Source: Lysobacteraceae bacterium (GTDB lineage Bacteria; Pseudomonadota; Gammaproteobacteria; Xanthomonadales; Xanthomonadaceae). Taken from it: a stretch of 64,000 nucleotides of DNA. Both the position numbers and the translations under genes were made by a program. Every line of letters starts with the position of its first letter. Within the stretch, counting starts at the first letter, position 1. This document shows, one piece after another, positions 47,465 to 59,222 of the stretch. Location of the stretch: positions 1 through 64,000 of the forward strand of contig SCUI01000009.1 in assembly GCA_004297225.1 (NCBI GenBank), given 5' to 3'. The notes beneath the pieces are model-generated. The model saw only the letters and a program-made list of their open reading frames with translations, had not been told where the DNA came from and made no database searches.

Positions 47465-47827
47465 ATGGAAGTCCAAGCCCTGCTGCAAACCTGCGTCGTC
47501 CTGTTCCTGCTGGCCGCCCTGGGCGGCGTGGTGATGGCCGGGATCCGCTTCGGCGGCCGGCGCAACCCACCGGTCTGGCTGGCGATGGCGCACGGCGGCC
47601 TCGCGGTGGCCGGCGTCGCCCTGCTGGCATTCGCGGTACTCGCGCTCAGCGTCCCGGCCATGGCCACCTGGGCGCTGCTGCTGTTCCTGGTCGCCGCCGC
47701 CGGCGGCACCATCCTTTTCCTGGCCTACGAATGGAAGCGCGAACTGCTGCCGACCTGGCTGGTGGTGGTGCATGCACTGGTGGCGGTGGTCGGCTTCGTG
47801 CTGTTGCTGGTCGCGGCGTACGCCTGA
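47465..47827 (+). CDS. Small four-helix membrane protein of unknown function
   Basis: This 120-residue protein is almost entirely hydrophobic: four predicted helices at about residues 8-28, 40-60, 65-85 and 95-115, separated by short basic loops (RFGGRRN, EWKREL). I do not recognise a family. ATG at 47465, with GGAG upstream, is preferred to an in-frame ATG at 47432. It is divergent from ahpC, so it might share OxyR control. Its last 103 bases overlap, on the other strand, the end of the Lhr helicase gene. Confidence 0.7.
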   Translation: MEVQALLQTCVVLFLLAALGGVVMAGIRFGGRRNPPVWLAMAHGGLAVAGVALLAFAVLALSVPAMATWALLLFLVAAAGGTILFLAYEWKRELLPTWLVVVHALVAVVGFVLLLVAAYA

Positions 47828-50800
47828 GCCCGCTCCGGTTCGCGCAGCAGCATGCGGCGCGCCGCGGCGGCCTCGTCGTCGTCCAGCGTCGCCAATTGCT
47901 GCACTTCGCCCGCGACCAGCGCGGCGAGGGCGATGCCGTCGCGGTAGAGCACGCGCGCACCGGGCAGGCGCGGGACCTTGCTGCCGGGGAGGACGGTGCC
48001 GGCGAGGTTGAGCGGGTCGCTTGCCGAGACGGCGACCATCGCGCCGTCGGCCTGGATGCGGCGTACCTGCCGCAGGCTGGCCACCGCCTCGGGCAGCGCG
48101 AACTGTTCTCCCGACAATCCCGAGACGAAGCGCCCGCCGCGCACTTCGCCGCGTGCCTCGAGCCGGTGGTAGACGCGCAGCAACTCGCGCCAGGTCGGCA
48201 GCCAGGCCGCTTCGCGCTCCAGCAGGCGCCAGCAGACCACGCCGTAGCGCCGCAGCAACACCCGCGCGATGTGTTCGACGGCTTCCGCCGGCGCCTTCGC
48301 ACCGGCGACGGCGGCGTCGCGCCGCGCGAGCGTCCAGCGGCCGGCGTCCTCGATCCCGAATAGCGGGGTGCGGCGGCCTCGTCGATGTGACGCGTCGCCG
48401 CGTTTCGACGGCGGCACCATCAGCGCGCGCAACCCGGCGTAGCTGTCGCAGTGCACCAGCCCGCGCGATACCAGCTCCGACAGGGCGTCTTCCACTTCGG
48501 GGCGGAGCAGTTGCGCGTGGTCCACCAGTTCGTCGAAGAACGAGGCGCCGTGCGCACGCAGCACCTCGGCGACCTTTTGCGCACGCGAGGACAATACGGG
48601 CTCGTCGGCCTGGCGCGCGGCGCTAACCTGGGTCCAGCTGGCGAAGCTGCGCCGTGGCAGCAGCGCGACCGGCGTACCTCGCACCGGCGCGTTGCCACCC
48701 GTGCCTTCGCCGGCAGCCGGCCGCAGCCGTGTCCAGGCGATGCGGCCGGCGGTGCACAGGTCGTCCAGCCAGGACGGTGAATAGTCGGCGACGCGAGCCG
48801 GCAACAACTCCGCTTCCCACGCGCCGGCCGGGGCCTCGAAGCCTTCCAGCTGCGAGAGGACGCCCGCCAGCGCCTCGGGACCGCTGGCGCGCGCGGCCTG
48901 CGAGGCGCGCTGCCATTCGAACAGGAAGCGCATGAACTCGTGCGGCGCGACCGGCTGGATTTTCTTGCGCAGGCGGCCGATGGTCTGCCGGTGCACGCGT
49001 GCCAGCAGGTTGCGCTCGCACCATTCCCCGGCGGGCGTGCCGCTGAAGTGCCCGCGCATGGCGAAGCCTTCGCCTTCCAGCGCGACCAGCGCCATGTCCA
49101 CGTCGAGTTGCGGCAACGCCAGCTGCTCCGCCAGCGCGCCCGCGGCGACCACGCCGAGCGCGGACAGGCGCCCGCGCAGCACTTCGACCAGTGCCTGCTC
49201 GCGGGTCCATTGTTCATGGGCATATTCGCGTGGCGGCGCCACCACCGGCGCCATCCGCAGGGTGGGATACAGCGCGCGCGCCAGCGGCAGGCGCTCGGCG
49301 GCGAACCAGAGGCTGGCGCCCGCGTCGACGCGCGTCGCGCGCTGGTCGCATGCCAGCGCCTGCAGGTATCCGGCCCAGCCGGGGTTGGCCAGCACTTCGC
49401 GGGCGGTGACGCAGCCCACGCCCATCAGCGCCTCGTGCATTTCGTCGGCACTGCGCGCGCTGGGCCAGGCCTGTTCGCGGACTTCGGAAATCGCGGCCGG
49501 ATCCAGGCGTGCGAGATCGCCGGCGTCGCCGCGATCGGCATAGCCGCGGGTCATGACCGCCTGGGTGCGGCGTTCCTCCAGCGGCGCATCGTCGAGGAAG
49601 GCATAGGGCCGGGCGTTCAGCGCCTCGGCGGCGAACGGCGACGGTGCAGTGACATCACGGGCGACCACTTCCACTTCGCCCGCTTCCATCCGTCGCAACA
49701 GCGACAGCCAGCCTTCGGTGTCCATGGCCTCGTGCAGGCAGTCGTCCAGGGTCTGCGCCACCAGTGGATGGTCCGGTACCTCGCGTTCGCCGACGATGTT
49801 CTCCAGGCAGGCGACCTGGTCGGGGAAGACGCTGGCCAGCAGGTCTTCCGAACGCATCCGCTGCAGCTGGGGCGCCACCTTCCTGCCGCCGACGAAGCGC
49901 GGCAGCGCCAGCGCGGTGGTCGCGTTCCAGCGCCAGCGCGCACCGAACAGCGGCGCGTCGAGCAACGCCTGCACCAAGATGTGTTCGGCCGAGGACGAAT
50001 GCAGGTAGCCGGCGACCTCGATCAGCGGGAACGAGTGGCTGGTGGACAACGACAGCACGATCGCGTTCTCGGTTGCCGCCGCCTGCAGCTCGAAGTTGAA
50101 CTTGCGGCAGAAACGCTTGCGCAGGGCCAGGCCCCAGGCGCGGTTGAGCCGGCTGCCGTAGGGCGAATGGATCACCAGCTGGGTGCCGCCGGATTCGTCG
50201 AAGAAGCGCTCCAGCACCAGAGTGTCGCGCGTGGGCATCACGCCCAGCGCCATCCGCTGGTTGTCGCAGTACTCGGCAAGCTGGTGCGCCGCTTCGGCCG
50301 GCAAGCCAAGGCCGTCGACCAGCCAGGCCACCAGCGGCGCGTTGTCGGCATCCAGCCGCGCGGCGATCTCCTCGCGCAGGCGCGACACGCCGATCGACAG
50401 CTCGTCCGTTCGGCCCGGCGCCTCGCCCAGCCAGAACGGGATCGTCGGCGGCTGGCCCTGCGCGTCCTCGACCCGGACACGGCCGGCCTCGACACGAAGG
50501 ATACGGTAGCTGGCATTGCCGAGCTGGAAGATGTCGCCGGCGATGGACTCGACTGCGAAGTCTTCGTTGACGTTGCCGATGATGACCGATTCGGGTTCCA
50601 GCACGACGTTGTAGTCGCCGGTGTCCGGGATGGTTCCGCCCGACATCACCGCGGTCATCCGCCCGCCGGCCCGCCCGCGCAGGCGCCCGTGCACGGCGTC
50701 GCGGTGCAGGTAGGCGCCGCGGTTGCCGCGTCGCGTGGCGTAGCCGTCGGCCAGCATCCGCACCACCGCGTCGAAATCCTTGCGCGCCAGGTCGCGGTAC

Positions 50801-52131
50801 GGCCACGCGCGGCGCAACCAGTCGTACAGCGCATCCTCGTCCCACTCGCGCGCCGCCACTTCGGCGACGATCTGCTGGGCGAGCACGTCCAGCGGCGCGA
50901 CCGGCATCACCAGCGCGTCCAGTTCGCCGCGGCGCACGCAATCGAGCAGCGCCGCGCATTCGACCAGGTCTTCGCGCGAGGTCGGGAACAGCCTGCCCTT
51001 GGGGGTGCCGCCGACGGAATGGCCGGATCGGCCGACGCGTTGCAGGAACGCGGCGATCGAGCGCGGCGAACCCAGCTGCACCACCAGGTCGACGTCGCCG
51101 ACGTCGATGCCCAGTTCCAGCGAGGCGGTGGCGACCAGCACCTTCAGCCGGCCGGCCTTGAGCCGCTGTTCCGCGTCCAGCCGGAGTTCCTTCGACAGCG
51201 AACCGTGGTGCGCGGCGACCGCCTCCTTGCCCAGGCGCTCGCCCAGGTGGCGGGCGGTACGCTCGGCCATGCGCCGGGTGTTGACGAACACCAGCGTGGT
51301 GCGATGCGACTCCACCAGCTCCGCCACCCGCGCGTACACCAGGTCCCATTGTTCGTGCGACATCACCGGCTGCAGCGGCACCGGCGGCAGTTCCAGCGCC
51401 AGGTCGCGACGGCGCGAGTAGCCGATGTCGACGATCTCGCACTCGTCCGCTCCGACCAGGAAACGCGCGACCGCGTCGATGGGTTTCTGCGTCGCGGACA
51501 AGCCGATTCGCGCCAGCCGCGTGCCGCACAGCGCTTCCAGCCGTTCCAGCGTCAGCGCCAGGTGGCTGCCGCGCTTGTTGCCGGCGAGCGCGTGGATCTC
51601 GTCGACGATGACTTCGCGGGTGCTGGCGAGCATCGCCCGCCCGGACTCCGATCCGAGCAGCACGTACAGCGATTCTGGCGTGGTGACCAGGATGTGCGGC
51701 GGGTGCTTGCGCATCGCGGCGCGCTCGGCCTGCGGGGTGTCGCCGGTGCGCACCGCGGTGCGCAGGTCGACGTCCGGGAGGCCCAGGCGCGCGAGCTCCC
51801 CGCGGATGCCGGCCAGCGGCGCCTCGAGGTTGAGATGGATGTCGTTGGACAGCGCCTTCAGCGGCGACACGTACACCACCCTGGTCGCATCGGGCAGCCC
51901 ACCCCCGGCCAGGCCTTCGCGCACCAGCGAGTCGATCGCGGACAGGAACGCGGTCAGCGTCTTCCCCGAGCCGGTGGGCGCGGCCACCAGCGTGTGCCGT
52001 CCGGAGGCGATCGCCGGCCAGGCCTGCCGCTGGGCGGGTGTCGGCTCCGGGAACGCACGCCGGAACCACGCCGCCACCGCGGGGTGGAAGCTTTCGAGCA
52101 CGTCGTGGCGGGCGGGGGCAGGGGACGCCAT
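47725..52131 (-). CDS. lhr: Large ATP-dependent helicase, Lhr type
   Basis: This 1,468-residue superfamily 2 helicase has Walker A APTGSGKT near residue 50, a DEIHAL Walker B, a GLSATQ motif [21 protein letters not shown], a domain-2 block [26 protein letters not shown] and motif [10 protein letters not shown]. After a winged helix and the Lhr beta-sheet region, a long C-terminal Lhr-specific part follows to about residue 1,430. Lhr unwinds DNA and RNA-DNA duplexes, 3' to 5', in repair; some family members are RNA-repair linked. ATG at 52131 is preferred to one at 52194. The last 35 or so residues are low complexity and lie antisense to the small membrane protein gene. Confidence 0.93.
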   Translation of the reverse strand: MASPAPARHDVLESFHPAVAAWFRRAFPEPTPAQRQAWPAIASGRHTLVAAPTGSGKTLTAFLSAIDSLVREGLAGGGLPDATRVVYVSPLKALSNDIHLNLEAPLAGIRGELARLGLPDVDLRTAVRTGDTPQAERAAMRKHPPHILVTTPESLYVLLGSESGRAMLASTREVIVDEIHALAGNKRGSHLALTLERLEALCGTRLARIGLSATQKPIDAVARFLVGADECEIVDIGYSRRRDLALELPPVPLQPVMSHEQWDLVYARVAELVESHRTTLVFVNTRRMAERTARHLGERLGKEAVAAHHGSLSKELRLDAEQRLKAGRLKVLVATASLELGIDVGDVDLVVQLGSPRSIAAFLQRVGRSGHSVGGTPKGRLFPTSREDLVECAALLDCVRRGELDALVMPVAPLDVLAQQIVAEVAAREWDEDALYDWLRRAWPYRDLARKDFDAVVRMLADGYATRRGNRGAYLHRDAVHGRLRGRAGGRMTAVMSGGTIPDTGDYNVVLEPESVIIGNVNEDFAVESIAGDIFQLGNASYRILRVEAGRVRVEDAQGQPPTIPFWLGEAPGRTDELSIGVSRLREEIAARLDADNAPLVAWLVDGLGLPAEAAHQLAEYCDNQRMALGVMPTRDTLVLERFFDESGGTQLVIHSPYGSRLNRAWGLALRKRFCRKFNFELQAAATENAIVLSLSTSHSFPLIEVAGYLHSSSAEHILVQALLDAPLFGARWRWNATTALALPRFVGGRKVAPQLQRMRSEDLLASVFPDQVACLENIVGEREVPDHPLVAQTLDDCLHEAMDTEGWLSLLRRMEAGEVEVVARDVTAPSPFAAEALNARPYAFLDDAPLEERRTQAVMTRGYADRGDAGDLARLDPAAISEVREQAWPSARSADEMHEALMGVGCVTAREVLANPGWAGYLQALACDQRATRVDAGASLWFAAERLPLARALYPTLRMAPVVAPPREYAHEQWTREQALVEVLRGRLSALGVVAAGALAEQLALPQLDVDMALVALEGEGFAMRGHFSGTPAGEWCERNLLARVHRQTIGRLRKKIQPVAPHEFMRFLFEWQRASQAARASGPEALAGVLSQLEGFEAPAGAWEAELLPARVADYSPSWLDDLCTAGRIAWTRLRPAAGEGTGGNAPVRGTPVALLPRRSFASWTQVSAARQADEPVLSSRAQKVAEVLRAHGASFFDELVDHAQLLRPEVEDALSELVSRGLVHCDSYAGLRALMVPPSKRGDASHRRGRRTPLFGIEDAGRWTLARRDAAVAGAKAPAEAVEHIARVLLRRYGVVCWRLLEREAAWLPTWRELLRVYHRLEARGEVRGGRFVSGLSGEQFALPEAVASLRQVRRIQADGAMVAVSASDPLNLAGTVLPGSKVPRLPGARVLYRDGIALAALVAGEVQQLATLDDDEAAAARRMLLREPERAQAYAATSNSTKPTTATSACTTTSQVGSSSRFHS

Positions 52132-52253
52132 CGGGCCATTATCCGCAGCCTTGTCGCAAGGCCTGCGACAGGGCGAGGCATCGGCCTTCTTCATCTGGCG
52201 ACGACGCCGACTGCCGATGCTTGCGCGCTGATCCTTCAATGCCGGAGCCGCCA

Positions 52254-52448
52254 ATGACCACCGCCCTCGACAAGCCCCTGCGCCGCGAGATCCAGATCGA
52301 CGAGCGCCCCTATACCCTGACCGTCGACGGCCACGGCCTGAAGCTGGTGGAGAAGGGCCGCCGCAACGGTATCGAACTGGCCTGGCGCGACCTCGCCAAC
52401 GGCGACGCGGCCCTGGCGGCGGCGCTGCAGGGCTCCGTCCGGGGTTGA
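52254..52448 (+). CDS. Small conserved protein of unknown function
   Basis: This 64-residue protein starts [20 protein letters not shown] and has a [23 protein letters not shown] core, suggesting a small beta-sheet domain with a short helix. I recall similar small proteins in Xanthomonadaceae but no function. It is divergent from lhr; an upstream ATG at 52239 would add five residues. There are 106 bases without a gene before the aminopeptidase, which may hold the latter's promoter. Confidence 0.6.
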   Translation: MTTALDKPLRREIQIDERPYTLTVDGHGLKLVEKGRRNGIELAWRDLANGDAALAAALQGSVRG

Positions 52449-52554
52449 ACGAAGCTCGCGCCGCGTGCATTCCCCCCGGTCGGGACTTTCGGCACGGTAG
52501 GGCGGGTTCGCGCCCCGGTTAGGCTCCACGGGATCCCCTCCCCGAGATCCGCCG

Positions 52555-55247
<2,693 letters not shown>

Positions 55248-55248
<1 letters not shown>

Positions 55249-56078
55249 TGCAGCGCATCGATGCGCTGCTGCGCGATGCATCGGCCCGGATCGATCCGGC
55301 CGATGCCGCGCTGCTGCTGGCGCATGCCCTGGGCCGGTCGCGCGGCTGGCTGTACGCGCATGGCGACGAAGTTCCGGAGCCGGCGCTGCTGCGGCGTTTC
55401 GAGGCCCTGCTCGCGCGCCGCCTCGGCGGCGAGCCGGTCGCCTACCTCACCGGCACCCGCGGATTCTGGACCTTCGAACTGCAGGTCACGCCGGACACGC
55501 TGATCCCGAGGCCGGAAACCGAGCGTCTGGTCGAACTGGCGCTGGAACGCCTGCAGCCGGGCGCCGCGCTGCGCATCGCCGACCTTGGTACCGGCAGCGG
55601 TGCGATCGCGCTCGCGCTGGCGCTCGAGCGTCCCCGCGCGCAGGTCGTCGCCACCGACGCCAGCGCCGCGGCGCTGGCCGTCGCGCAGCGCAATGCGGTC
55701 GCGCTGGGCGCGGGCAACGTCTCGTTCCGCCAGGGCAGCTGGTTCGAACCGCTGGCCGGCGAGCGTTTCGACCTCGTCGCCAGCAACCCGCCGTACGTGG
55801 CGCAGGGCGATCCGCACCTGTCGCGCGGCGACTTGCGCTTCGAGCCTGCCGCCGCGCTTTCATCCGGCGCCGACGGCCTCGGGGACCTGCGCACGATCGT
55901 GCGCGACGCACCGGCGCACCTGCTGCCGGGCGGCTGGCTGCTGCTCGAGCACGGCTTCGACCAGGGTGCGACGGTGCGCGCCTTGCTGGAGGACGCAGGC
56001 TTCGGCGATGTCGCCACCGCGCGCGACCTCGAGGATCGCGAGCGGACCAGCCTGGGGCGCTGGCCTACAATGGGCTAG
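55248..56078 (+). CDS. prmC: Peptide chain release factor N5-glutamine methyltransferase PrmC
   Basis: This 276-residue methyltransferase modifies the GGQ glutamine of RF1 and RF2. It has the N-terminal helical domain, the SAM motif [18 protein letters not shown] and the catalytic NPPYVAQGD. Start is GTG at 55248, overlapping the preceding TAG by one base, which gives the family length (277 in E. coli). Linking it to an aminopeptidase may be only positional. A pip gene follows 18 bases later. Confidence 0.96.
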
Positions 56079-56096
56079 TACCCGCAGGAGCCAGGC

Positions 56097-57047
56097 ATGC
56101 GCACGCTGTATCCCGAGATCGAGCCCTACGACACCGGCATCCTCGAAGTCGACAGCCGCCACAAGCTCTACTACGAGCAATGCGGCAATCCCGACGGCAA
56201 GCCGGCGGTGCTGCTGCACGGTGGCCCGGGCGGCGGCTGCAGCGCGAAGATGCGGCGCTTCCACGATCCGGCGAAGTACCGGATCATCCTGTTCGACCAG
56301 CGCGGCGCGGGACGCTCGACGCCGCATGCCGACCTGGTGGACAACACCACCTGGGACCTGGTTTCGGACATCGAGAAGCTGCGCACCCGGCTGGGCGTCG
56401 ACCGCTGGCAGGTGTTCGGCGGCAGCTGGGGTTCGACCCTGGCGCTGGCCTATGCGGAAGCGCATCCGCGGCGGGTCACCGAGCTGGTGCTGCGCGGCAT
56501 CTTCATGCTGCGCCGCTGGGAACTGGAATGGTTCTACCAGGAAGGTGCCTCGCGGCTGTTCCCGGAAGCGTGGGAGCAGTACATCGCGGCGATCCCGGAA
56601 GTGGAGCGGCATGACCTGATCAGTGCATTCCATCGCCGGCTGACCTCGGAAGACGAGCCGACGCGGCTGGCGGCCGCGCGTGCCTGGAGCGTCTGGGAAG
56701 GCGCGACCAGCTTCCTGCACGTGGATCCCGCCTTCGTCGCGGGCCACGAGGATGCCGCGTTCGCGCTCGCCTTCGCCCGGATCGAGAACCACTACTTCGT
56801 CAACGGCGGTTTCTTCGAGGTCGACGACCAGCTGCTGCGCGACGCGCACCGCATCGCCGACATCCCCGGCGTGATCGTGCACGGTCGCTACGACGTGGTC
56901 TGCCCGGTCCAGAACGCCTGGGACCTGCACAAGGCCTGGCCGAAGGGCGAACTGGTTGTGAATGCCGGTTCCGGCCACTCGGCGTTCGAAGCCGAGCACG
57001 TGCACGCGCTGGTGGAGGCGACCGACAGGTTCGGTTCCTCGAGTTGA
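56097..57047 (+). CDS. pip: Prolyl aminopeptidase (proline iminopeptidase)
   Basis: This 316-residue alpha/beta hydrolase releases N-terminal proline. It starts with LYPEIEPYDTGILEVD, has HGGPGGG (oxyanion loop), the nucleophile Ser110 in GGSWGSTLALAYAE, Asp in VHGRYDVVCP and the catalytic His in NAGSGHSAFE. The length is typical (about 313). It probably works on peptides taken up or made in the cell. Confidence 0.96.
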   Translation: MRTLYPEIEPYDTGILEVDSRHKLYYEQCGNPDGKPAVLLHGGPGGGCSAKMRRFHDPAKYRIILFDQRGAGRSTPHADLVDNTTWDLVSDIEKLRTRLGVDRWQVFGGSWGSTLALAYAEAHPRRVTELVLRGIFMLRRWELEWFYQEGASRLFPEAWEQYIAAIPEVERHDLISAFHRRLTSEDEPTRLAAARAWSVWEGATSFLHVDPAFVAGHEDAAFALAFARIENHYFVNGGFFEVDDQLLRDAHRIADIPGVIVHGRYDVVCPVQNAWDLHKAWPKGELVVNAGSGHSAFEAEHVHALVEATDRFGSSS

Positions 57048-57059
57048 GCCGGGTTTCCC

Positions 57060-57614
57060 CTAGCGATCGATCGCGGTCCCGTCCGGATTGCGCTCCAGCA
57101 TCCACAGCCCGGCCCACAGCTTGAGGTCGAGTTCGTAGCCTTCGCTGCGCTTGCGCATCAACCATGCCGGCGCGTCGGCACGCGGGACCTGGTGGACGAT
57201 GATGTCCTCGGTGCTGTCGCCGCCACCGGGGCCGACGCGCTCCAGGCCGGTGGCGCGGACGAAGGCGATGCGCTCGTTGCTCATGCCCGACGAGGTCGGA
57301 CCGACCAGCAGCACCTCGACGTGCGCGGCGCTCCACCCCGTTTCCTCGACCAGTTCGCGGCGCGCGGCGTCTTCGAGCGTGTCTTCCCCGGGCTGGTCGC
57401 CGACCAGGCCGGCGGGCATCTCGATGGTCTTGCCGCCCAGTGGGATACGGGTTTGTTCGACGAACAGCACGCAGTCATCGGGGGTGGCGGCAATGATGAT
57501 GACCGCCATGCCGTCGGCGTGGGTGCGTTCTGCGTATTCCCAGCGCCCGCGCCGGACCAGGCGCAGCCACTTGCCCTCGCACATCGTCTCCGGCGGCGGC
57601 AACGCTTCGCTCAT
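57060..57614 (-). CDS. Nudix hydrolase, ADP-ribose pyrophosphatase-like
   Basis: This 184-residue protein has a Nudix box GDQPGEDTLEDAARRELVEETGW where the first Glu of the consensus is Asp with a Glu just before it; the metal-binding RELVEET core is intact. It is related to NudF and GDP-mannose/ADP-sugar pyrophosphatases, and the LFVEQTRIPLGGKTIEMPAGLVGD segment is typical of them. The substrate is not evident. It starts from an ATGA overlap with the exonuclease gene. Confidence 0.85.
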   Translation of the reverse strand: MSEALPPPETMCEGKWLRLVRRGRWEYAERTHADGMAVIIIAATPDDCVLFVEQTRIPLGGKTIEMPAGLVGDQPGEDTLEDAARRELVEETGWSAAHVEVLLVGPTSSGMSNERIAFVRATGLERVGPGGGDSTEDIIVHQVPRADAPAWLMRKRSEGYELDLKLWAGLWMLERNPDGTAIDR

Positions 57615-58531
57615 GCGGGCGCGAACTCGACGCCGGCGGCCTCGTGCAGGCGGCGCCGGGTCATCGGCCCGAAGCGCAGCGCATCGCAGAGCGCGCGCAG
57701 GCCGTCGGCATCGGGATCGCGCCGTTCGAACGCCCGCTCGTGGCCCAGCGGCGCATCGCAGGCAATGGTGGTGAGCCGGCGGCAGAGCAGGGCCTGCTCG
57801 CGGTGCAGGCGCAGCTTCGCGGCTGCGGCCGCGGCGCCGCGGAAGCGCAGGAACGGGACCTCGTCGATGCGCTCGAGCAATGCATCGAGCGTGCCGAAGT
57901 GCGCCAGCAACACCGCCGCGGTCTTCGCGCCGATGCCGGGCACGCCCGGGATGTTGTCCACCGCATCGCCGCACAACGCCAGGTAATCGGCCACCTGGTG
58001 CGCGTGCACGCCATGGCGCGCGTGCACGCCATCCGCGCCCCAGCGCTGGCCGCGCGCGAAATCCCATTGTTCGTCGGCCGCCTCGAGCAGCTGCGACAGG
58101 TCCTTGTCGGCGGACACGATCACCCCGCGATGGCCATGCCGGCGCGCATGGCGCAACGCGCTGCCGATCAGGTCGTCCGCCTCGTACTCGCCGTGGGCCA
58201 GCACTTCCAGCCCCAGCGCAATGCACAGCGCCTTGCAGTGCCCGAACTGGCGCTTCAACGCTTCCGGTGCCGGGTCGCGGTTGGCCTTGTAGGCGGGATA
58301 GAGCGTGTTGCGGAAGCAGCTGTCCAGCGCCTCGTCGAAGGCGACGACGATGTGTTGCGGCCGCGTGCGCTCGAGCAGTTCCAGCAGGAAGCGGGCGAAG
58401 CCGTGGACGGCATTGGTCGGCCAGCCTTCGGCGTCCTGGAATTCGTCCGGCATCGAGTGCCAGGCACGGAACACGTACAGGCTGGCGTCGACCAGGTACA
58501 GGGTCGGCCGCGCATGGCTACCGTGGTTCAT
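57611..58531 (-). CDS. 5'-3' exonuclease (Pol I N-terminal/flap family)
   Basis: This 306-residue protein is a stand-alone version of the 5' nuclease domain of DNA polymerase I. It shows YLVDASLYVFRAWH at the start, FDEALDSCFRN, YEADDLIGS and VSADKDLSQLL acidic metal-site residues, and the helix-hairpin-helix DNIPGVPGIGAKTAAVLL. It might cut 5' flaps or overhangs. Two 15-base copies 18 bases apart (58000-58014, 58018-58032) give a six-residue duplication in one loop. It is coupled to a nitroreductase and a Nudix gene. Confidence 0.9.
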   Translation of the reverse strand: MNHGSHARPTLYLVDASLYVFRAWHSMPDEFQDAEGWPTNAVHGFARFLLELLERTRPQHIVVAFDEALDSCFRNTLYPAYKANRDPAPEALKRQFGHCKALCIALGLEVLAHGEYEADDLIGSALRHARRHGHRGVIVSADKDLSQLLEAADEQWDFARGQRWGADGVHARHGVHAHQVADYLALCGDAVDNIPGVPGIGAKTAAVLLAHFGTLDALLERIDEVPFLRFRGAAAAAAKLRLHREQALLCRRLTTIACDAPLGHERAFERRDPDADGLRALCDALRFGPMTRRRLHEAAGVEFAPA

Positions 58532-59097
58532 GCCGGTTTCCAGTCCTCGAGCAGGGTCGCCGGATCCGGGCGTTCACGTTCGCGGGGCAGCGCCTTCGGC
58601 GTGCCGATGTGGATGAAGCCGGCGATGCGTTCGTGTTCCGCCACGCCGAGCAGGCGCAGGATCTCCGGATCGTAGGCCGGCCAACCGGTCAGCCACTGCG
58701 CGCCGAAGCCGTGTCCCTGCGCCGCCTGCAGCAAAGCGAAGCAGACGCAGCAGGCGGAGGCGAAACGTTCCGGTTCCGGGATCTTTTCGTCGGCGCCGAG
58801 GCGGGCGATGACCGCCACCACCAGTGGCGACTGGAAACGGTTGCGATCCTTGTCCAGCGCCGCCTCGCCGGCATGTGGATCGCGCTGCAGCGCGCGCGCC
58901 ACCAGCGCGGCGCCGAGCGCATCGCGTGCCGGACCGGAGATGCTCAGGAAGCGCCATGGTTCGCGCTTGCCGTGGTCGGGCACCCGCACCGCCGCGGCGA
59001 GCATGGCGAGGAGGGTTTGCCGGTCCGGCGCGGGGTAGGCCAGCAACTTCGAGGGCACCGACCTGCGCCCATTCAGGCTTGTGATGGTGGCGTTCAA
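58528..59097 (-). CDS. YdjA-like NAD(P)H nitroreductase
   Basis: This 189-residue FMN oxidoreductase has NGRRSVPSKLLAYPAPDR at the start, AAVRVPDHGKREPWRFLSISG and the RDALGAALV helix, matching the short YdjA subgroup of the nitroreductase fold. Such enzymes reduce nitroaromatics or quinones; the natural substrate is unknown. The C-terminus has FIHIGTPKALPRERERP, also typical. It is divergent from the DUF1631 gene, with 125 bases between. Confidence 0.88.
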   Translation of the reverse strand: MNATITSLNGRRSVPSKLLAYPAPDRQTLLAMLAAAVRVPDHGKREPWRFLSISGPARDALGAALVARALQRDPHAGEAALDKDRNRFQSPLVVAVIARLGADEKIPEPERFASACCVCFALLQAAQGHGFGAQWLTGWPAYDPEILRLLGVAEHERIAGFIHIGTPKALPRERERPDPATLLEDWKPA

Positions 59098-59222
59098 GGC
59101 CGGTATCCGAATGCGAACGCCATCACATATCCTGTAGGCGGCTGTGGACGAGGGTCACGGCGGCATTATGCTCGGTCCCAGATCAACCGTGCCGTGGCAG
59201 GACGCCCGGCGAGGATACCCCC

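Noticed and set aside
52148-52162. Short hairpin GCCTTG-TCG-CAAGGC upstream of lhr
   Set aside because: A 6-bp stem is common by chance in GC-rich DNA, and it may lie inside coding sequence if the upstream lhr start is used.
48940-52257. A 1,105-residue plus-strand open frame across the lhr region
   Set aside because: The opposite strand has clear helicase motifs. The plus-strand product is low complexity and has no domain, so it is a shadow frame.
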